Shown piece after piece: positions 24,277-33,125 of a stretch of DNA of 64,000 bases. The position numbers were made by a program, and so were the translations under genes. The stretch covers positions 1,116,001-1,180,000 of the forward strand of contig NZ_JACBZY010000001.1 in NCBI RefSeq assembly GCF_013408685.1, given 5' to 3'. The notes under the pieces were generated by a model, which did not search any database, was not told where the DNA came from, and saw only the letters and a program-made list of their open reading frames with translations. Source of the stretch: Schumannella luteola (GTDB lineage Bacteria > Actinomycetota > Actinomycetes > Actinomycetales > Microbacteriaceae). Each line of letters opens with the position of its first letter. The stretch's first letter is position 1.

Positions 24277-26516
24277 TTCTGCGGCGCCTCCTCGGCGGAA
24301 TCGGGTGCGGTGCTGGCGGCGGTCGCGGCGTTCTCCCGCGCCGCGTTCTCGCGCTGCGCCGAGCGCGCCGACAGCGAAGCGCTGACGGAGTCGTCGCTGA
24401 CCGGCTCCTCCTCGTGCTCCTGCAGCACGACGAGGGCGTGGGCGCCGAGGTCGAAGGTGTCGCCGGCGCGCAGCACGCCCCGGTCGACCCAGCCCTCGTG
24501 TCCGGCGGTGTCGACCACGACATCCCAGCCGCCCGCCTCGTCGCCGGGAACCGTGATCGTGACCGGCTCGGTGTGCGCCGAGAAGTAGACGAGGAAGCTG
24601 TCGTCGACGATGCGCTGGCCGCGCTGGTCGACGCCGCGGATGCCCTGCCCGTTGAGGAACATGCCGATCGTGCGGCCGAAGCCGGCCGACCAGTCCTCGG
24701 GCAGCATCGCGGTGCCGTCGGGCTTCAGCCACTCGACGTCGGGCAGGGGCTCTCCCTCGCCGCGGCGCACCGGGCGTCCGTCGAAGAAGCGGCTGCGCCG
24801 GAAGGTGGGATGCTCGCGGCGCAGTCGGGCGAGCGCGGCGGTGAACTCGATGAGCGGCTCATCCGCGTCGTCCCAGTGCACCCAGCTGATCTCGCTGTCC
24901 TGCGCGTAGACGTTGTTGTTGCCGTCCTGCGTGCGGCCGAGCTCGTCGCCGTGGGCGATCATCGGCACGCCCTGCGCGAGCAGCAAGGTCGCGAGGAAGT
25001 TGCGCTGCTGGCGGGCCCGCAGCCCGAGCACGGCGGGATCGTCGGTCGGGCCTTCGACGCCGCTGTTCCAGGAGCGGTTGCTGCTCTCGCCGTCGCGCCC
25101 GTCTTCGCCGTTGGCGTCGTTGTGCTTCTCGTTGTAGCTGACGAGGTCGCGCAGGGTGAAGCCGTCGTGGGCGGTGTGGAAGTTGATGCTCGCGACCGGG
25201 CGGCGGCCGTCGTCCTGGTAGAGGTCGGCCGAGCCGGTGATGCGCGAGGCGAACTCGCCGAGCGTCGAGGGCTCACCGCGCCAGAAGTCGCGCACGGTGT
25301 CGCGGTACTTGCCGTTCCACTCGGTCCACTGCGGAGGGAAGTTGCCCACCTGGTAGCCGCCGGGTCCGACATCCCAGGGCTCGGCGATGAGCTTCACCTG
25401 CGACACGATCGGATCCTGCTGCACGAGCTCGAAGAAGGTCGACAGCTTGTCGACCTCGTAGAACTCGCGCGCGAGGGTGGATGCGAGGTCGAAGCGGAAG
25501 CCGTCGACGTGCATCTCGGTCACCCAGTAGCGCAGCGAGTCCATGATCAGCTGCAGCGTGTGCGGGTTGCCGACGTTGAGGCTGTTCCCGGTGCCGGTGT
25601 AGTCCATGTAGAACTTCTTGTCGTCGTCGACGAGCCGGTAGTAGGCGGGGTTGTCGATGCCGCGCATGGAGATCGTGGGGCCCTGGTGGTTGCCCTCGGC
25701 GGTGTGGTTGTAGACCACATCGAGAATCACCTCGATGCCCGCCTCGTGCAGCGTGCGCACCATCTCCTTGAACTCCTGCACCTGCTGCCCGAGCTCGCCC
25801 GAGCCGCTGTAGCCGGCGTGCGGCGCGAGGAAGGCGATCGTGTTGTAGCCCCAGTAGTTGCTGAGGCCCTTCTGCTGCAGGGTGTCGTCGTTGACGAACT
25901 GGTGCACCGGCATGAGCTCGATCGCGGTGGCGCCGATGCGCTTGAGGTGCTCGATGACGGCCGGATGCGCGATGCCGCCGTAGGTGCCGCGCTGCTCCTC
26001 CGGCACGGCCGGGTGCAGGGCGGTGAGTCCCTTCACGTGGGCCTCGTAGATGACGCTCTCGGCGTACGGGCGCTTCGGCTGCCGGTCGCCGCGCCAGTCG
26101 AAGAAGGGGTTGACGACGACGCCGAGCATCATGTTCGCAGCCGAGTCGTCGTCGTTGCGCTCGTCTTCGTCGCCGAAGGTGTACGAGAACATCGGCTGGC
26201 CCCATTCGATGTCGCCGCAGGTGGCCTTGGCGTAGGGGTCGAGCAGCAGCTTGTTCGGGTTGAAGCGCAGACCCTGCTCGGGATCCCACTCGCCGTGCAC
26301 GCGGTAGCCGTAGCGCTGCCCGGGCTGCACGGTGGGCAGGTAGGCGTGCCAGACGTAGGCGTCGACCTCGTGCAGGCGGATGCGCTCTTCGTCGCCGTTC
26401 TCGTCGAAGAGACAGAGCTCGACCTTGTCGGCGGCTTCGCTGTAGATCGCGAAGTTCGTTCCGCTGCCGTCGAAGGTCGCACCCAGGGGGTAGGGGGTGC
26501 CGGGCCAGACCTGCAT
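24273..26516 (-). CDS. treX: Glycogen debranching enzyme GlgX/TreX
   Basis: A 747-residue GH13 isoamylase-type debranching enzyme that hydrolyses alpha-1,6 branches of glycogen or limit dextrin to supply linear chains to TreY. It starts MQVWPGTPYPLGATFDGSGT with the N-terminal CBM48 domain. Family motifs include YVWHAYLPTVQPGQRYGYRV and ELMPVHQF. Catalytic residues are Asp343 in FRFDLAST, Glu379 in LIAEPWDVG and Asp451 in FHTAHDGFTL. DELGRTQDGNNNVYAQD is present near 510-525. A disordered C-terminal tail rich in Ala/Ser follows. It is the first gene of the operon, preceded by a repetitive G-rich leader. Length and motifs match the GlgX family fully. Confidence 0.96.
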   Translation of the reverse strand: MQVWPGTPYPLGATFDGSGTNFAIYSEAADKVELCLFDENGDEERIRLHEVDAYVWHAYLPTVQPGQRYGYRVHGEWDPEQGLRFNPNKLLLDPYAKATCGDIEWGQPMFSYTFGDEDERNDDDSAANMMLGVVVNPFFDWRGDRQPKRPYAESVIYEAHVKGLTALHPAVPEEQRGTYGGIAHPAVIEHLKRIGATAIELMPVHQFVNDDTLQQKGLSNYWGYNTIAFLAPHAGYSGSGELGQQVQEFKEMVRTLHEAGIEVILDVVYNHTAEGNHQGPTISMRGIDNPAYYRLVDDDKKFYMDYTGTGNSLNVGNPHTLQLIMDSLRYWVTEMHVDGFRFDLASTLAREFYEVDKLSTFFELVQQDPIVSQVKLIAEPWDVGPGGYQVGNFPPQWTEWNGKYRDTVRDFWRGEPSTLGEFASRITGSADLYQDDGRRPVASINFHTAHDGFTLRDLVSYNEKHNDANGEDGRDGESSNRSWNSGVEGPTDDPAVLGLRARQQRNFLATLLLAQGVPMIAHGDELGRTQDGNNNVYAQDSEISWVHWDDADEPLIEFTAALARLRREHPTFRRSRFFDGRPVRRGEGEPLPDVEWLKPDGTAMLPEDWSAGFGRTIGMFLNGQGIRGVDQRGQRIVDDSFLVYFSAHTEPVTITVPGDEAGGWDVVVDTAGHEGWVDRGVLRAGDTFDLGAHALVVLQEHEEEPVSDDSVSASLSARSAQRENAARENAATAASTAPDSAEEAPQK

Positions 26517-26846
26517 GAGGGCCTTCCGCTGTGGTGGTGGATGCGGCGCGCTGCGGTGGTGCGGTGCTGTCGTGCGGTGCAGGCGACGCCGTCGGGGCGT
26601 GAAGTGCTGGTGGTGCGGTGTCGTGCGTCGTTCACGCTACCGGCGGGCTCGCCGGTTCGGGAGGGCGCGGGGGACGACGCCGAGGGCGGCCGACGCGCGG
26701 CCGTTCCGGGTCGGGGTGCGCTGGCGCTCGACCTCGGGACGGTCGCGCGTCGGTGCGCTGGGGTGGTGGGCGGTGCTGTCGTGCGGGTGGTGCTGGTGCT
26801 TCGGGTGGTGCGCTGCGCGGATGCGGCTCTCGCCACATCCGCCTCG
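26517..26846. other. 330-bp G-rich region upstream of treX with exact 17-bp repeat and hairpin
   Basis: No gene is supported. GCGGTGCTGTCGTGCGG occurs exactly at 26561-26577 and again at 26770-26786. A perfect hairpin ACCGGCG-ggct-CGCCGGT lies at 26639-26656. Many GGTGGTG-like motifs occur. It should contain the treXYZ promoter (minus strand), but no clear -35/-10 pair was recognised. Confidence 0.6.
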
Positions 26847-27191
26847 TCAGCTGGCTCGGCGCGAGCCGAGGTCGTCGGGGATCTCGTCGATCGTCTCGGC
26901 GAGCTCGCGCAGGGCGGGCCCGAGGGCGTGGAACTGGCCCACTTCGACGGCCCAGCCGTACGACGAGCCGCGCAGCGCGACCCAGAGCACGCCGGCGGCC
27001 TCGATGAAGCCGAGGATGCGGTCGCCGCGCGAGACCTGGTAGACGGTCGCGGTCAGCGGGGTGACGACGGTGCGTCCGGCGGAGCCGAGCGAGGGGTGGT
27101 CGGGGATGTCGATCTGCTCGGGAGCGGTCTCCGCGGTGGCGCTGGCGTGCGCGCCGCTCGTGGCTGGTTCCTGCGTCTGGGCGATGGTCAC
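26847..27191 (-). CDS. Conserved-looking hypothetical protein, 114 aa
   Basis: A 114-residue cytoplasmic protein with a GTG start at 27191; GGGAGG lies 6-7 bp upstream, which supports it. The N-terminal 30 residues are Ala/Thr-rich and disordered. The remaining 80 form an alpha/beta unit: TATVYQVSRGDRILGFIEAA, then VLWVALRGSSYGWAVEVGQF, then an amphipathic helix ALRELAETIDEIPDD. No family is recognised. It lies between treX and the tRNA genes on the same strand as treX, but 330 bp apart, so co-transcription is uncertain. The upstream region (27195-27250) is distinctly A/T-rich (ATTACTAGCTTGTCTAACTA) and probably contains its promoter. Confidence 0.65.
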   Translation of the reverse strand: MTIAQTQEPATSGAHASATAETAPEQIDIPDHPSLGSAGRTVVTPLTATVYQVSRGDRILGFIEAAGVLWVALRGSSYGWAVEVGQFHALGPALRELAETIDEIPDDLGSRRAS

Positions 27192-27410
27192 GATGAGCCT
27201 CCCGATTTGCTCGCTATCGAATTACTAGCTTGTCTAACTACTTAGGACGGTCGCGGCAAGGGATTGACGCAACCCTCTAGCCAGTGCTCAGGCTCGCGAC
27301 ACCGGGGCGTCATCCGGGTTCATCGGAGCGTCACCTGGCGACGTCGGGCGTCACCTCGGGGCGGCCCCGCGCGTCGGGTATCCACCCGCGATCGGGGGCG
27401 CGGGGAGTGG

Positions 27411-27440
27411 TTCGAAACGACCGCCGGGCGATGCTAGAGT
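27411..27440 (+). promoter_or_regulatory. Candidate promoter of the tRNA-Thr gene
   Basis: TTCGAA (27411-27416) and TAGAGT (27435-27440) with an 18-bp spacer lie 35 bp before the tRNA. The -10 GCTAGAGT stands out in GC-rich sequence. Confidence 0.45.
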
Positions 27441-27475
27441 TCTCGGGTGCCCGCGGCCGACGGCCTCGAGCGCGC

Positions 27476-27547
<72 letters not shown>

Positions 27548-27591
27548 CCGTCTTCCGGCGCAGCACTTCCACTGCAGTGTCGGAGGGCCCC

Positions 27592-27665
27592 GGCGGGGTA
27601 GCTCAGGTGGTTAGAGCACACGGCTCATAATCGTGGTGTCGCGGGTTCGAGTCCCGCCCTCGCTA
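27592..27665 (+). tRNA. tRNA-Met (anticodon CAT)
   Basis: Acceptor GGCGGGG/CCTCGCT (with G-T pairs), D arm GCTC-AGGTGGTTA-GAGC, anticodon stem CACGG/TCGTG with loop CTCATAA (CAT), and T arm GCGGG-TTCGAGT-CCCGC. It lacks the features of initiator tRNA (no run of three G-C pairs in the anticodon stem), so it is probably the elongator. CCA is not encoded. Confidence 0.93.
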
Positions 27666-27709
27666 CTTCCCAGCGTGCGCCCCTCGGGTAACACCGCGCC
27701 TCGCCCGGC

Positions 27710-30106
27710 TCAGCTCACCGACGTGCGGCTGAGGAACCGCCGCGCCGCACCCGACACCGGGCGACGATCACCGTGCACGGTGACGCGCTGACGTTCGGGC
27801 CCCTCCTCGGAGTCGAGCGCGAACCACACGTCGACCTCACCGGGCTCGACGGCGAGCACGCCGTCGGCGCCGGTGTAGGCGAGCTGGTCGGCAGCGAGAT
27901 CGATCTGCACCGTCGCACGCTCTCCGGCGGCGAGGTCGACTCGCGCGAATCCGGCGAGCTGCTGAGCAGGACGCGTGACGCCGACGCCGGGCGCGCTCAG
28001 GTACAGCTGCACGACGACGGCGCCCGCCCGCGACCCGGTGTTCTCGACGACGGTGGTGACCGGCACCGATCCGCGCGTCGACATGAGCTCGCCGGCGACG
28101 GTCTCGCCGAGCGTGAACTCGGTGTACGACCCGCCTGCGGCGAAGCCGTACTGCGGGGTGGCGGCGGCGTCGAGGTAGTGACGGTCGACATCGGGCGGCA
28201 GCGGGTTGCGCCGCCCGGTGCCGGTGCGCTGATGGTGGTGCACCGGGGTCTGGCCTGCGACTCGCGGGATGCTGTAGGGCAGGCGCCCGCTCGGATTCAC
28301 GTCACCGAGCAGCACGTCGGCGACAGCGGCGGCACCGAAGGGGCCGCCGTAGGGTGCGACGATGAGCGCGTTCGAGCTGAGCACGGACGCGGGCAGCACG
28401 TAGGCGCGGCCCTGCACCAGCACGGTGACGCGAGGCGTGTCGAGCGCGGCGACAGCATCGGCGAGTCGCGTCTGCACGGCTGGCAGCGCGATATCGGCGG
28501 AGTCGCTGCCTTCCCCCTCCGTGCGCTCGCCGTTGAACCAGAGGCTCGCCCCTCCGAGCGCCAGGATGACGACATCGGCGGCGGCCGCGGCCGCGACGGC
28601 GCGGTCGAAGGCGGTCGGGTCGTCCATCTCGCCGGTGATCGAGCATCCGCGCTCGACGACCACGTCGTCGCGTCGTTCGCCGAGCACCTCGCCGAGCGTC
28701 CGGGCTCCGAGTCGGTCGCGCGCGTAGTCTTCGGGTCCCCCGGTCGCGAAGGCCTCGGCATTCCACGTGGCCATCGCCGGGTCGACGCCGATCATGTTGC
28801 CCATCCCCCCGGAGGACATGTGCACCATCATGTCGCGGAAGGCCGGGTAGGAGTAGGTCGCGAACTGGTTGATGACGTCGTCGGCGTGCGGCCCGACGAT
28901 CGCGATCGACAGGTCATCGGCGACGGGGAGGATGCCGTCGTTCTCGAGCAGCACGATCGAACGGCGCGCGAGTTCACGCGAGACTTCGGCGCCTTCCGCG
29001 GCGACGGCGGCGACGTCGATGGTCTCGGCCGGGTAGGGGTTCTCGAACAGGCCGAGCTGGAACTTGGCGATGAGGATGCGCGTGACCGCCTGGTCCAGGT
29101 CGGCGATGTCGACCCGACCGGCGTCGACCTCGGCGGCGAGGGTGTCGCCGTAGCCGAAGGGCACCGGGAATTCGGTGTCGAGCCCCGCATGCAGTGCGAG
29201 GGCGCCGGCGTCGCCGGCGGTGCGCGCCACCTTCTGACGGTGCACGAGCTGCTCGATGGTGCCGTAATCGGCCGAGACGAAGCCGGTGAAGCCGAGCTCG
29301 CCGCGCAGCAGGTCGGTCAGGATCTCGCGGGAGGCCCCCGCCGGCACGCCGTCGACGTCGCTGTAGGAGTTCATGACCGAGGCGAGCCCCGCAGTCCGGA
29401 TGGCCGCCTCGAAGGGGAACGCGTAGAGGTCGCGGATGCGGCGGCGCCCGCCTTCGAAGGCGGAGAGGTTGATGCCGCCCTGTGGTTCTCCGTAGCCGAT
29501 GAAGTGCTTGCCGGTCGCGATCACGCCATCGGCGCGGTCGGGTCCCTGCAGTCCGCGCACGAACCCGACGCCCATCGCGGCGACGAGATAGGGGTCTTCG
29601 CCGAAGGTCTCGTGCACGCGCCCCCATCGAGGGTCGAGGGCGACGTCGAGGTTGGGCGACAACGCATGACGCACACCCACCCGGCGCATCTGGGTGCGGA
29701 TGGTGTCGGTCATCGACTCGACGAGCTCGGGGCTCCAGGTCGCAGCGAGGCCGGTCGGGGTCGGGAACACCATGTGCCCGCCGGAGAGGAAGCCGCTGAG
29801 CGCTTCGGCCTGCACCAGCAGGGGGATGCCGAGCCGGGTCTCCTCGACGACGATGCGCTGCAGGCGCCCGACGACGGTTGCCATCGCCGTCGGATCGTCG
29901 ACGCCGAAATTGCAGATGAAGCCGTATCCGCGCGTGACGTAGTCGTCGGCGGTGGCTGAGCGCGCCCCGTCGGTGTGGACGAAGTTCCACGGTGCCGCGG
30001 AGGTGAGCTGGAAGGCCTTCTCGCGCACGGTCATGAGCGCGAGGAGCTCGCGGGCGCGTTCCTCGGCGGGGAGTCGCGCGTCGAGGTGGCGAAGCGTTTC
30101 GGACAA
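27710..30106 (-). CDS. GH3 beta-glycosidase (beta-glucosidase/beta-xylosidase type)
   Basis: A 798-residue GH3 enzyme without a signal peptide, so it probably acts on imported oligosaccharides in the cytoplasm. TTG at 30106 is preferred as start because GGAGG lies 5 bp upstream and the N-terminus (LSETLRHLDARL) fits. The frame continues back over the divergent GH43 gene and is rejected there. Domains are the (beta/alpha)8 barrel (about 40-340) with KHFIGYGEPQGGIN and the putative nucleophile Asp280 in FVSADYGTIEQL, the alpha/beta sandwich (about 380-600) with GPHADDVINQ and LGGASLWFNGERTEGEGSD, and a C-terminal fibronectin III-like domain (about 690-780). It is divergent from GH43 with a LacI-type operator between them. 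Specificity (xyloside, glucoside or arabinoside) is uncertain; the cluster context favours xylan-type substrates. Confidence 0.9.
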   Translation of the reverse strand: MSETLRHLDARLPAEERARELLALMTVREKAFQLTSAAPWNFVHTDGARSATADDYVTRGYGFICNFGVDDPTAMATVVGRLQRIVVEETRLGIPLLVQAEALSGFLSGGHMVFPTPTGLAATWSPELVESMTDTIRTQMRRVGVRHALSPNLDVALDPRWGRVHETFGEDPYLVAAMGVGFVRGLQGPDRADGVIATGKHFIGYGEPQGGINLSAFEGGRRRIRDLYAFPFEAAIRTAGLASVMNSYSDVDGVPAGASREILTDLLRGELGFTGFVSADYGTIEQLVHRQKVARTAGDAGALALHAGLDTEFPVPFGYGDTLAAEVDAGRVDIADLDQAVTRILIAKFQLGLFENPYPAETIDVAAVAAEGAEVSRELARRSIVLLENDGILPVADDLSIAIVGPHADDVINQFATYSYPAFRDMMVHMSSGGMGNMIGVDPAMATWNAEAFATGGPEDYARDRLGARTLGEVLGERRDDVVVERGCSITGEMDDPTAFDRAVAAAAAADVVILALGGASLWFNGERTEGEGSDSADIALPAVQTRLADAVAALDTPRVTVLVQGRAYVLPASVLSSNALIVAPYGGPFGAAAVADVLLGDVNPSGRLPYSIPRVAGQTPVHHHQRTGTGRRNPLPPDVDRHYLDAAATPQYGFAAGGSYTEFTLGETVAGELMSTRGSVPVTTVVENTGSRAGAVVVQLYLSAPGVGVTRPAQQLAGFARVDLAAGERATVQIDLAADQLAYTGADGVLAVEPGEVDVWFALDSEEGPERQRVTVHGDRRPVSGAARRFLSRTSVS

Positions 30107-30153
30107 TCGGGCCTCCGTCAACGGGCCCGCACTCCATCGTCGCGGGCGTTTGG

Positions 30154-30163
30154 ATAACGTTAT
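30154..30163. promoter_or_regulatory. LacI-type operator in the GH3/GH43 divergent region
   Basis: ATAACGTTAT is a perfect 10-bp palindrome with the central CG typical of LacI-family sites. It shares ATAACGTT with the sites at 31775 and 38419. TTATAC (30160-30165) overlapping it could be the -10 of the GH43 gene. Confidence 0.7.
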
Positions 30164-30188
30164 ACACACGAGGTGGAGGGTGACGCGA

Positions 30189-31766
30189 ATGCAGATCGAC
30201 GATGTCATGACGGCGGCCGAGGGGCGGGCGATCATCCCGGGCTTCCATCCCGATCCCTCGCTCTGCCGCTTCGGCGACCGCTTCCTGCTGGTGACCTCGA
30301 GCTTCGAATACGCTCCCGCCCTGCCGCTCTGGAGCAGCCCTGATCTGGTGAACTGGACGCTGGAAGGCAACGTGCTCGATCGACCGGAGCAGCTGCGGCT
30401 CGACCGCTTCCGGCGCTGGATCGACGGATCGCCCATCTCGCCCGAGACCGACGGGCTGCCGCCGGGGTCGGCGAACACGGGCGCCTTCGCCCCGACGATC
30501 CGCGCGCACGCGGGGCGGCTCCACGTCGCGGTGACCAACGTCAGCGACTTCTTCGGCGGACCGATGGTCGTGACCGCCGATCATCCCAGCGGACCGTGGT
30601 CTGACGGGGTGCAGTTCCCCGAGCTCCCGGGCATCGACCCCGACCTGTTCTGGGATGCCGAGGGCACCGCCCACCTGACCGTCTCGTCGTACGCCGACGG
30701 TGCCCCGTGCGTGCGCAGCGCGCCGGTCGATCTGACGACCGGACGACTGCTCGGGCCGGCGCGGCGGCTCTGGTCGGGCACCGGGGGGCAGGCGCCGGAG
30801 AGCCCCCACCTGATCCGTCGCGGCGACTGGATCTACCTGCTGCTCGCCGAAGGCGGCACGGAGCGCGGCCATGCCGTGACGATCGCCCGCACCCGCGACC
30901 TCGCATCCGACGACTGGGAGGCGGCGCCGGGCAACCCGCTGCTGACCCACCGCGGCCTCGACCGCCCCGTGCTCAACGTCGGCCACGCCGATCTCGTCGA
31001 GCTCGCCGATGACCGCTGGGCGATGGTCTATCTCGGTGTGCGGCCGCGCGGCTTCAGCGGCTTCCACGTGAACGGTCGCGAGACCTTCCTCGCCGGCGTC
31101 ACCTGGGTTGACGGCTGGCCGGTCGTCGACGAGGGCGCCTTTCCGGTGCCGGCGCGCGACCATACCTTCGTCGAGCGCTTCGATGGCACGACCCTTCATG
31201 CGCGCTGGGTCTCGCCCGGCCGCCTGCCGGCGCAGATCTCGCGCGCCGCCCGACCCGGACGATGGATCGGGGCGACGGACGACGCCGGCGAGCATGCGCT
31301 GCTCGCCTGCCGTCCGCTCGACGACTTCTGGCGAGCCGAGATCGAGCTCGCCGATGTGGAGGGTCTCGCCGGCCTGTGCCTGCGGGTGGATGAACGTCAC
31401 GCGGCCGAGGTGCTCGTCGACGGTGACGGTCGGGTCGTCTCGCGCATCACGGTGGGCGACCTCCGTCGCGAGCGGCCGGCCCCGGAGCTGGCCTCGCCGC
31501 CGCGGCTCTATATCGAGGTGAGCCCGGACGGCGCTCCCGTCCTGCTGGCCGGTCCCGATGTGGTGGAGGTGGGTGTCGTCGTCGAGGGCCGACGCATCCC
31601 GCTCGACCGGGTGGACGGACGATACCTCTCCGTCGAGGTGGCAGGCGGATGGACCGGGCGAGTCGTCGGCATCCGCTGCGCGCAGGGGCGCGCGCGCATC
31701 ACCGAATTCCATTACTCGCCCTCGGATCGGGATCCGGTCTTGCTTCCGCACCGCGACAGTGTCTAA
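30189..31766 (+). CDS. GH43 family glycosidase (beta-xylosidase/alpha-arabinofuranosidase type)
   Basis: A 525-residue, apparently cytoplasmic GH43 enzyme. The five-bladed propeller (about 12-320) starts AIIPGFHPDPSLCRFGDRF with the catalytic base Asp22. The pKa modulator is Asp150 in GIDPDLFWD, and the general acid is probably Glu204 in APESPHLIRRGDWIYLL. A C-terminal beta-sandwich (about 330-515, DHTFVERFDGTTLHARW onward) is typical of GH43 beta-xylosidases with a DUF1349-like domain. Start ATG 30189 has GGAGG upstream; an in-frame GTG lies 9 bp earlier. It is divergent from GH3, and the LacI operators flank it on both sides. It probably removes terminal xylose or arabinose from imported oligosaccharides. 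Confidence 0.88.
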   Translation: MQIDDVMTAAEGRAIIPGFHPDPSLCRFGDRFLLVTSSFEYAPALPLWSSPDLVNWTLEGNVLDRPEQLRLDRFRRWIDGSPISPETDGLPPGSANTGAFAPTIRAHAGRLHVAVTNVSDFFGGPMVVTADHPSGPWSDGVQFPELPGIDPDLFWDAEGTAHLTVSSYADGAPCVRSAPVDLTTGRLLGPARRLWSGTGGQAPESPHLIRRGDWIYLLLAEGGTERGHAVTIARTRDLASDDWEAAPGNPLLTHRGLDRPVLNVGHADLVELADDRWAMVYLGVRPRGFSGFHVNGRETFLAGVTWVDGWPVVDEGAFPVPARDHTFVERFDGTTLHARWVSPGRLPAQISRAARPGRWIGATDDAGEHALLACRPLDDFWRAEIELADVEGLAGLCLRVDERHAAEVLVDGDGRVVSRITVGDLRRERPAPELASPPRLYIEVSPDGAPVLLAGPDVVEVGVVVEGRRIPLDRVDGRYLSVEVAGGWTGRVVGIRCAQGRARITEFHYSPSDRDPVLLPHRDSV

Positions 31767-31797
31767 CCTCGTCGATAACGTTCTCTAGAGAACGTTC
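31740..31797 (+). promoter_or_regulatory. Promoter and double LacI-type operator of the ABC-rhamnosidase operon
   Basis: A weak promoter TTGCTT (31740-31745) and TCTAAC (31762-31767) is followed by a perfect 20-bp palindrome AACGTTCTCTAGAGAACGTT at 31777-31796. This contains two overlapping LacI-like sites, GATAACGTTCTC and GAGAACGTTCTA. The sites lie about 40-60 bp before the SBP ATG, well placed for repression by roadblock. Confidence 0.7.
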
Positions 31798-31835
31798 TAC
31801 AACTCGCATCTCAGCCGAAACCCAATGGAGGGTTC

Positions 31836-33125
31836 ATGCGCATCACCCGACAGCTCACGGCAGCGGCAGCGATCGGAGCGGTGCTCTTCGCTGCTGCCGG
31901 CTGCTCCGCCGGCTCCGACGGCGGCGACGCCGGGAAGAGCATCACGATCTGGCACAACGCCGCCGACAACGACGGCGTCAAGGCCCTGTACTCGCACTTC
32001 ACCGACGACACCGGCATCGAGGTGAAGCTCGAGCCGATCCCCGCCGACGGCTTCGAGAGCGCGGTGCAGACCAAATGGGCGACCGGAGCGCGCCCCGACA
32101 TCCTCGAATACCACCCCACCACGAGCGCCCTGCGTCTGCTCAACGCCGACGACAACATGCAGGACCTCTCCGACCTCGACTTCGTCGGCAAGTCGGGCAA
32201 GCTGTACGACCAGACCGGAAGCCTCGACGGCAAGGTCTACGCCGCGATCACGGGCTTCCCGAGCATCTTCGGCATCTACTACAACAAGTCGGTCTTCGAG
32301 AAGGCCGGCATCGAGGTGCCGACGAGCATCGACGAGATGATCAGCGCCTGCCCGGCCCTCAAGGCCTCCGGAGTGGATGCGTTCTACGAGTCCGGCGGCA
32401 GCCAGTGGCCTACGCAGATCCTGCCGTTCCTCTACGCGGCCGACTCGAACAAGGACAGCAAGCTCGGCGACGCGCTCGCCCACAACGAGAAGAAGATCGA
32501 CGACCCGAAGGGCGTGGTCGTCCAGGCGCTCGACAAGTACCTCGAGGTGCGAGACGCCTGCTTCCAGGACGACTACGCCACCGGCACGTTCGAGAACGCC
32601 GTCACCGCCGTCTACAGCGGCAGCGCCGCGATGACCGCCATCCACTCCGACGCCTACAACATCTTCCAGGACGCGGCGGGCGGCGACGAGGATCTGCTGT
32701 CGTCCACCGTCGGATTCACCGGACTGTCGAAGTCGTCGGCGACGGCGGCATTCGGCCCCGGACCGATGGGCAGCTACATGGCGCCCAAGACGGGCAACTC
32801 GGCCAAGGAAGCCGCCGCGATCAAGTTCATCGAGTACGCCACCGGCAAGGGCTACGGACCGCTGATCGAGGCGAACAAGGCATTCCCGGTCATCGACGGC
32901 TACGACACCCCCGACGGCATCAGCCCGCTCAAGCAGTCGTTCAAAGACGCGTACGACAACGGCGCGACCCTCGGTCTCACCACCGACATCGCCGGGTTCG
33001 GCGACAACTTCGCCGCCGACATCAGCCGCATGCTGGCCGGGGAGATCACGCCGGAGCAGCTCGCCCAAGGCACCGAGAAGGCCGTCGCCCGCGCCTCGAA
33101 GGCTGCAGGTATCGACGGATGGTGA
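31836..33125 (+). CDS. Sugar ABC transporter substrate-binding lipoprotein (family 1)
   Basis: A 429-residue extracytoplasmic solute-binding protein of the MalE/CUT1 type. The lipobox is FAAAGC (Cys23) after a short signal peptide. The mature part opens with KSITIWHNAADNDGVKAL and includes TKWATGARPDILEYHPTTS, SIFGIYYNKSVFEKAGIEVP and FGPGPMGSYMAPK, typical of CUT1 oligosaccharide binders. GGAGG is 7 bp before ATG. It is the first gene of an operon with two permeases and a GH78 rhamnosidase; a promoter with two LacI-type operators is upstream. The ligand is probably a plant-derived oligosaccharide. No ATPase gene lies in this operon, so a shared MsiK/UgpC-type ATPase encoded elsewhere is expected. 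Confidence 0.92.
   Translation: MRITRQLTAAAAIGAVLFAAAGCSAGSDGGDAGKSITIWHNAADNDGVKALYSHFTDDTGIEVKLEPIPADGFESAVQTKWATGARPDILEYHPTTSALRLLNADDNMQDLSDLDFVGKSGKLYDQTGSLDGKVYAAITGFPSIFGIYYNKSVFEKAGIEVPTSIDEMISACPALKASGVDAFYESGGSQWPTQILPFLYAADSNKDSKLGDALAHNEKKIDDPKGVVVQALDKYLEVRDACFQDDYATGTFENAVTAVYSGSAAMTAIHSDAYNIFQDAAGGDEDLLSSTVGFTGLSKSSATAAFGPGPMGSYMAPKTGNSAKEAAAIKFIEYATGKGYGPLIEANKAFPVIDGYDTPDGISPLKQSFKDAYDNGATLGLTTDIAGFGDNFAADISRMLAGEITPEQLAQGTEKAVARASKAAGIDGW

Noticed and set aside
24258-27245. Open reading frame of 995 codons on the plus strand antisense to treX
   Set aside because: It mirrors the codon bias of treX and has no recognisable motifs or start signal. treX has complete GH13 catalytic motifs.
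27592-27665. Initiator tRNA-fMet
   Set aside because: The anticodon stem lacks the run of three G-C pairs, and the first acceptor position pairs as G-T, so an elongator or modified-type tRNA-Met is more likely.
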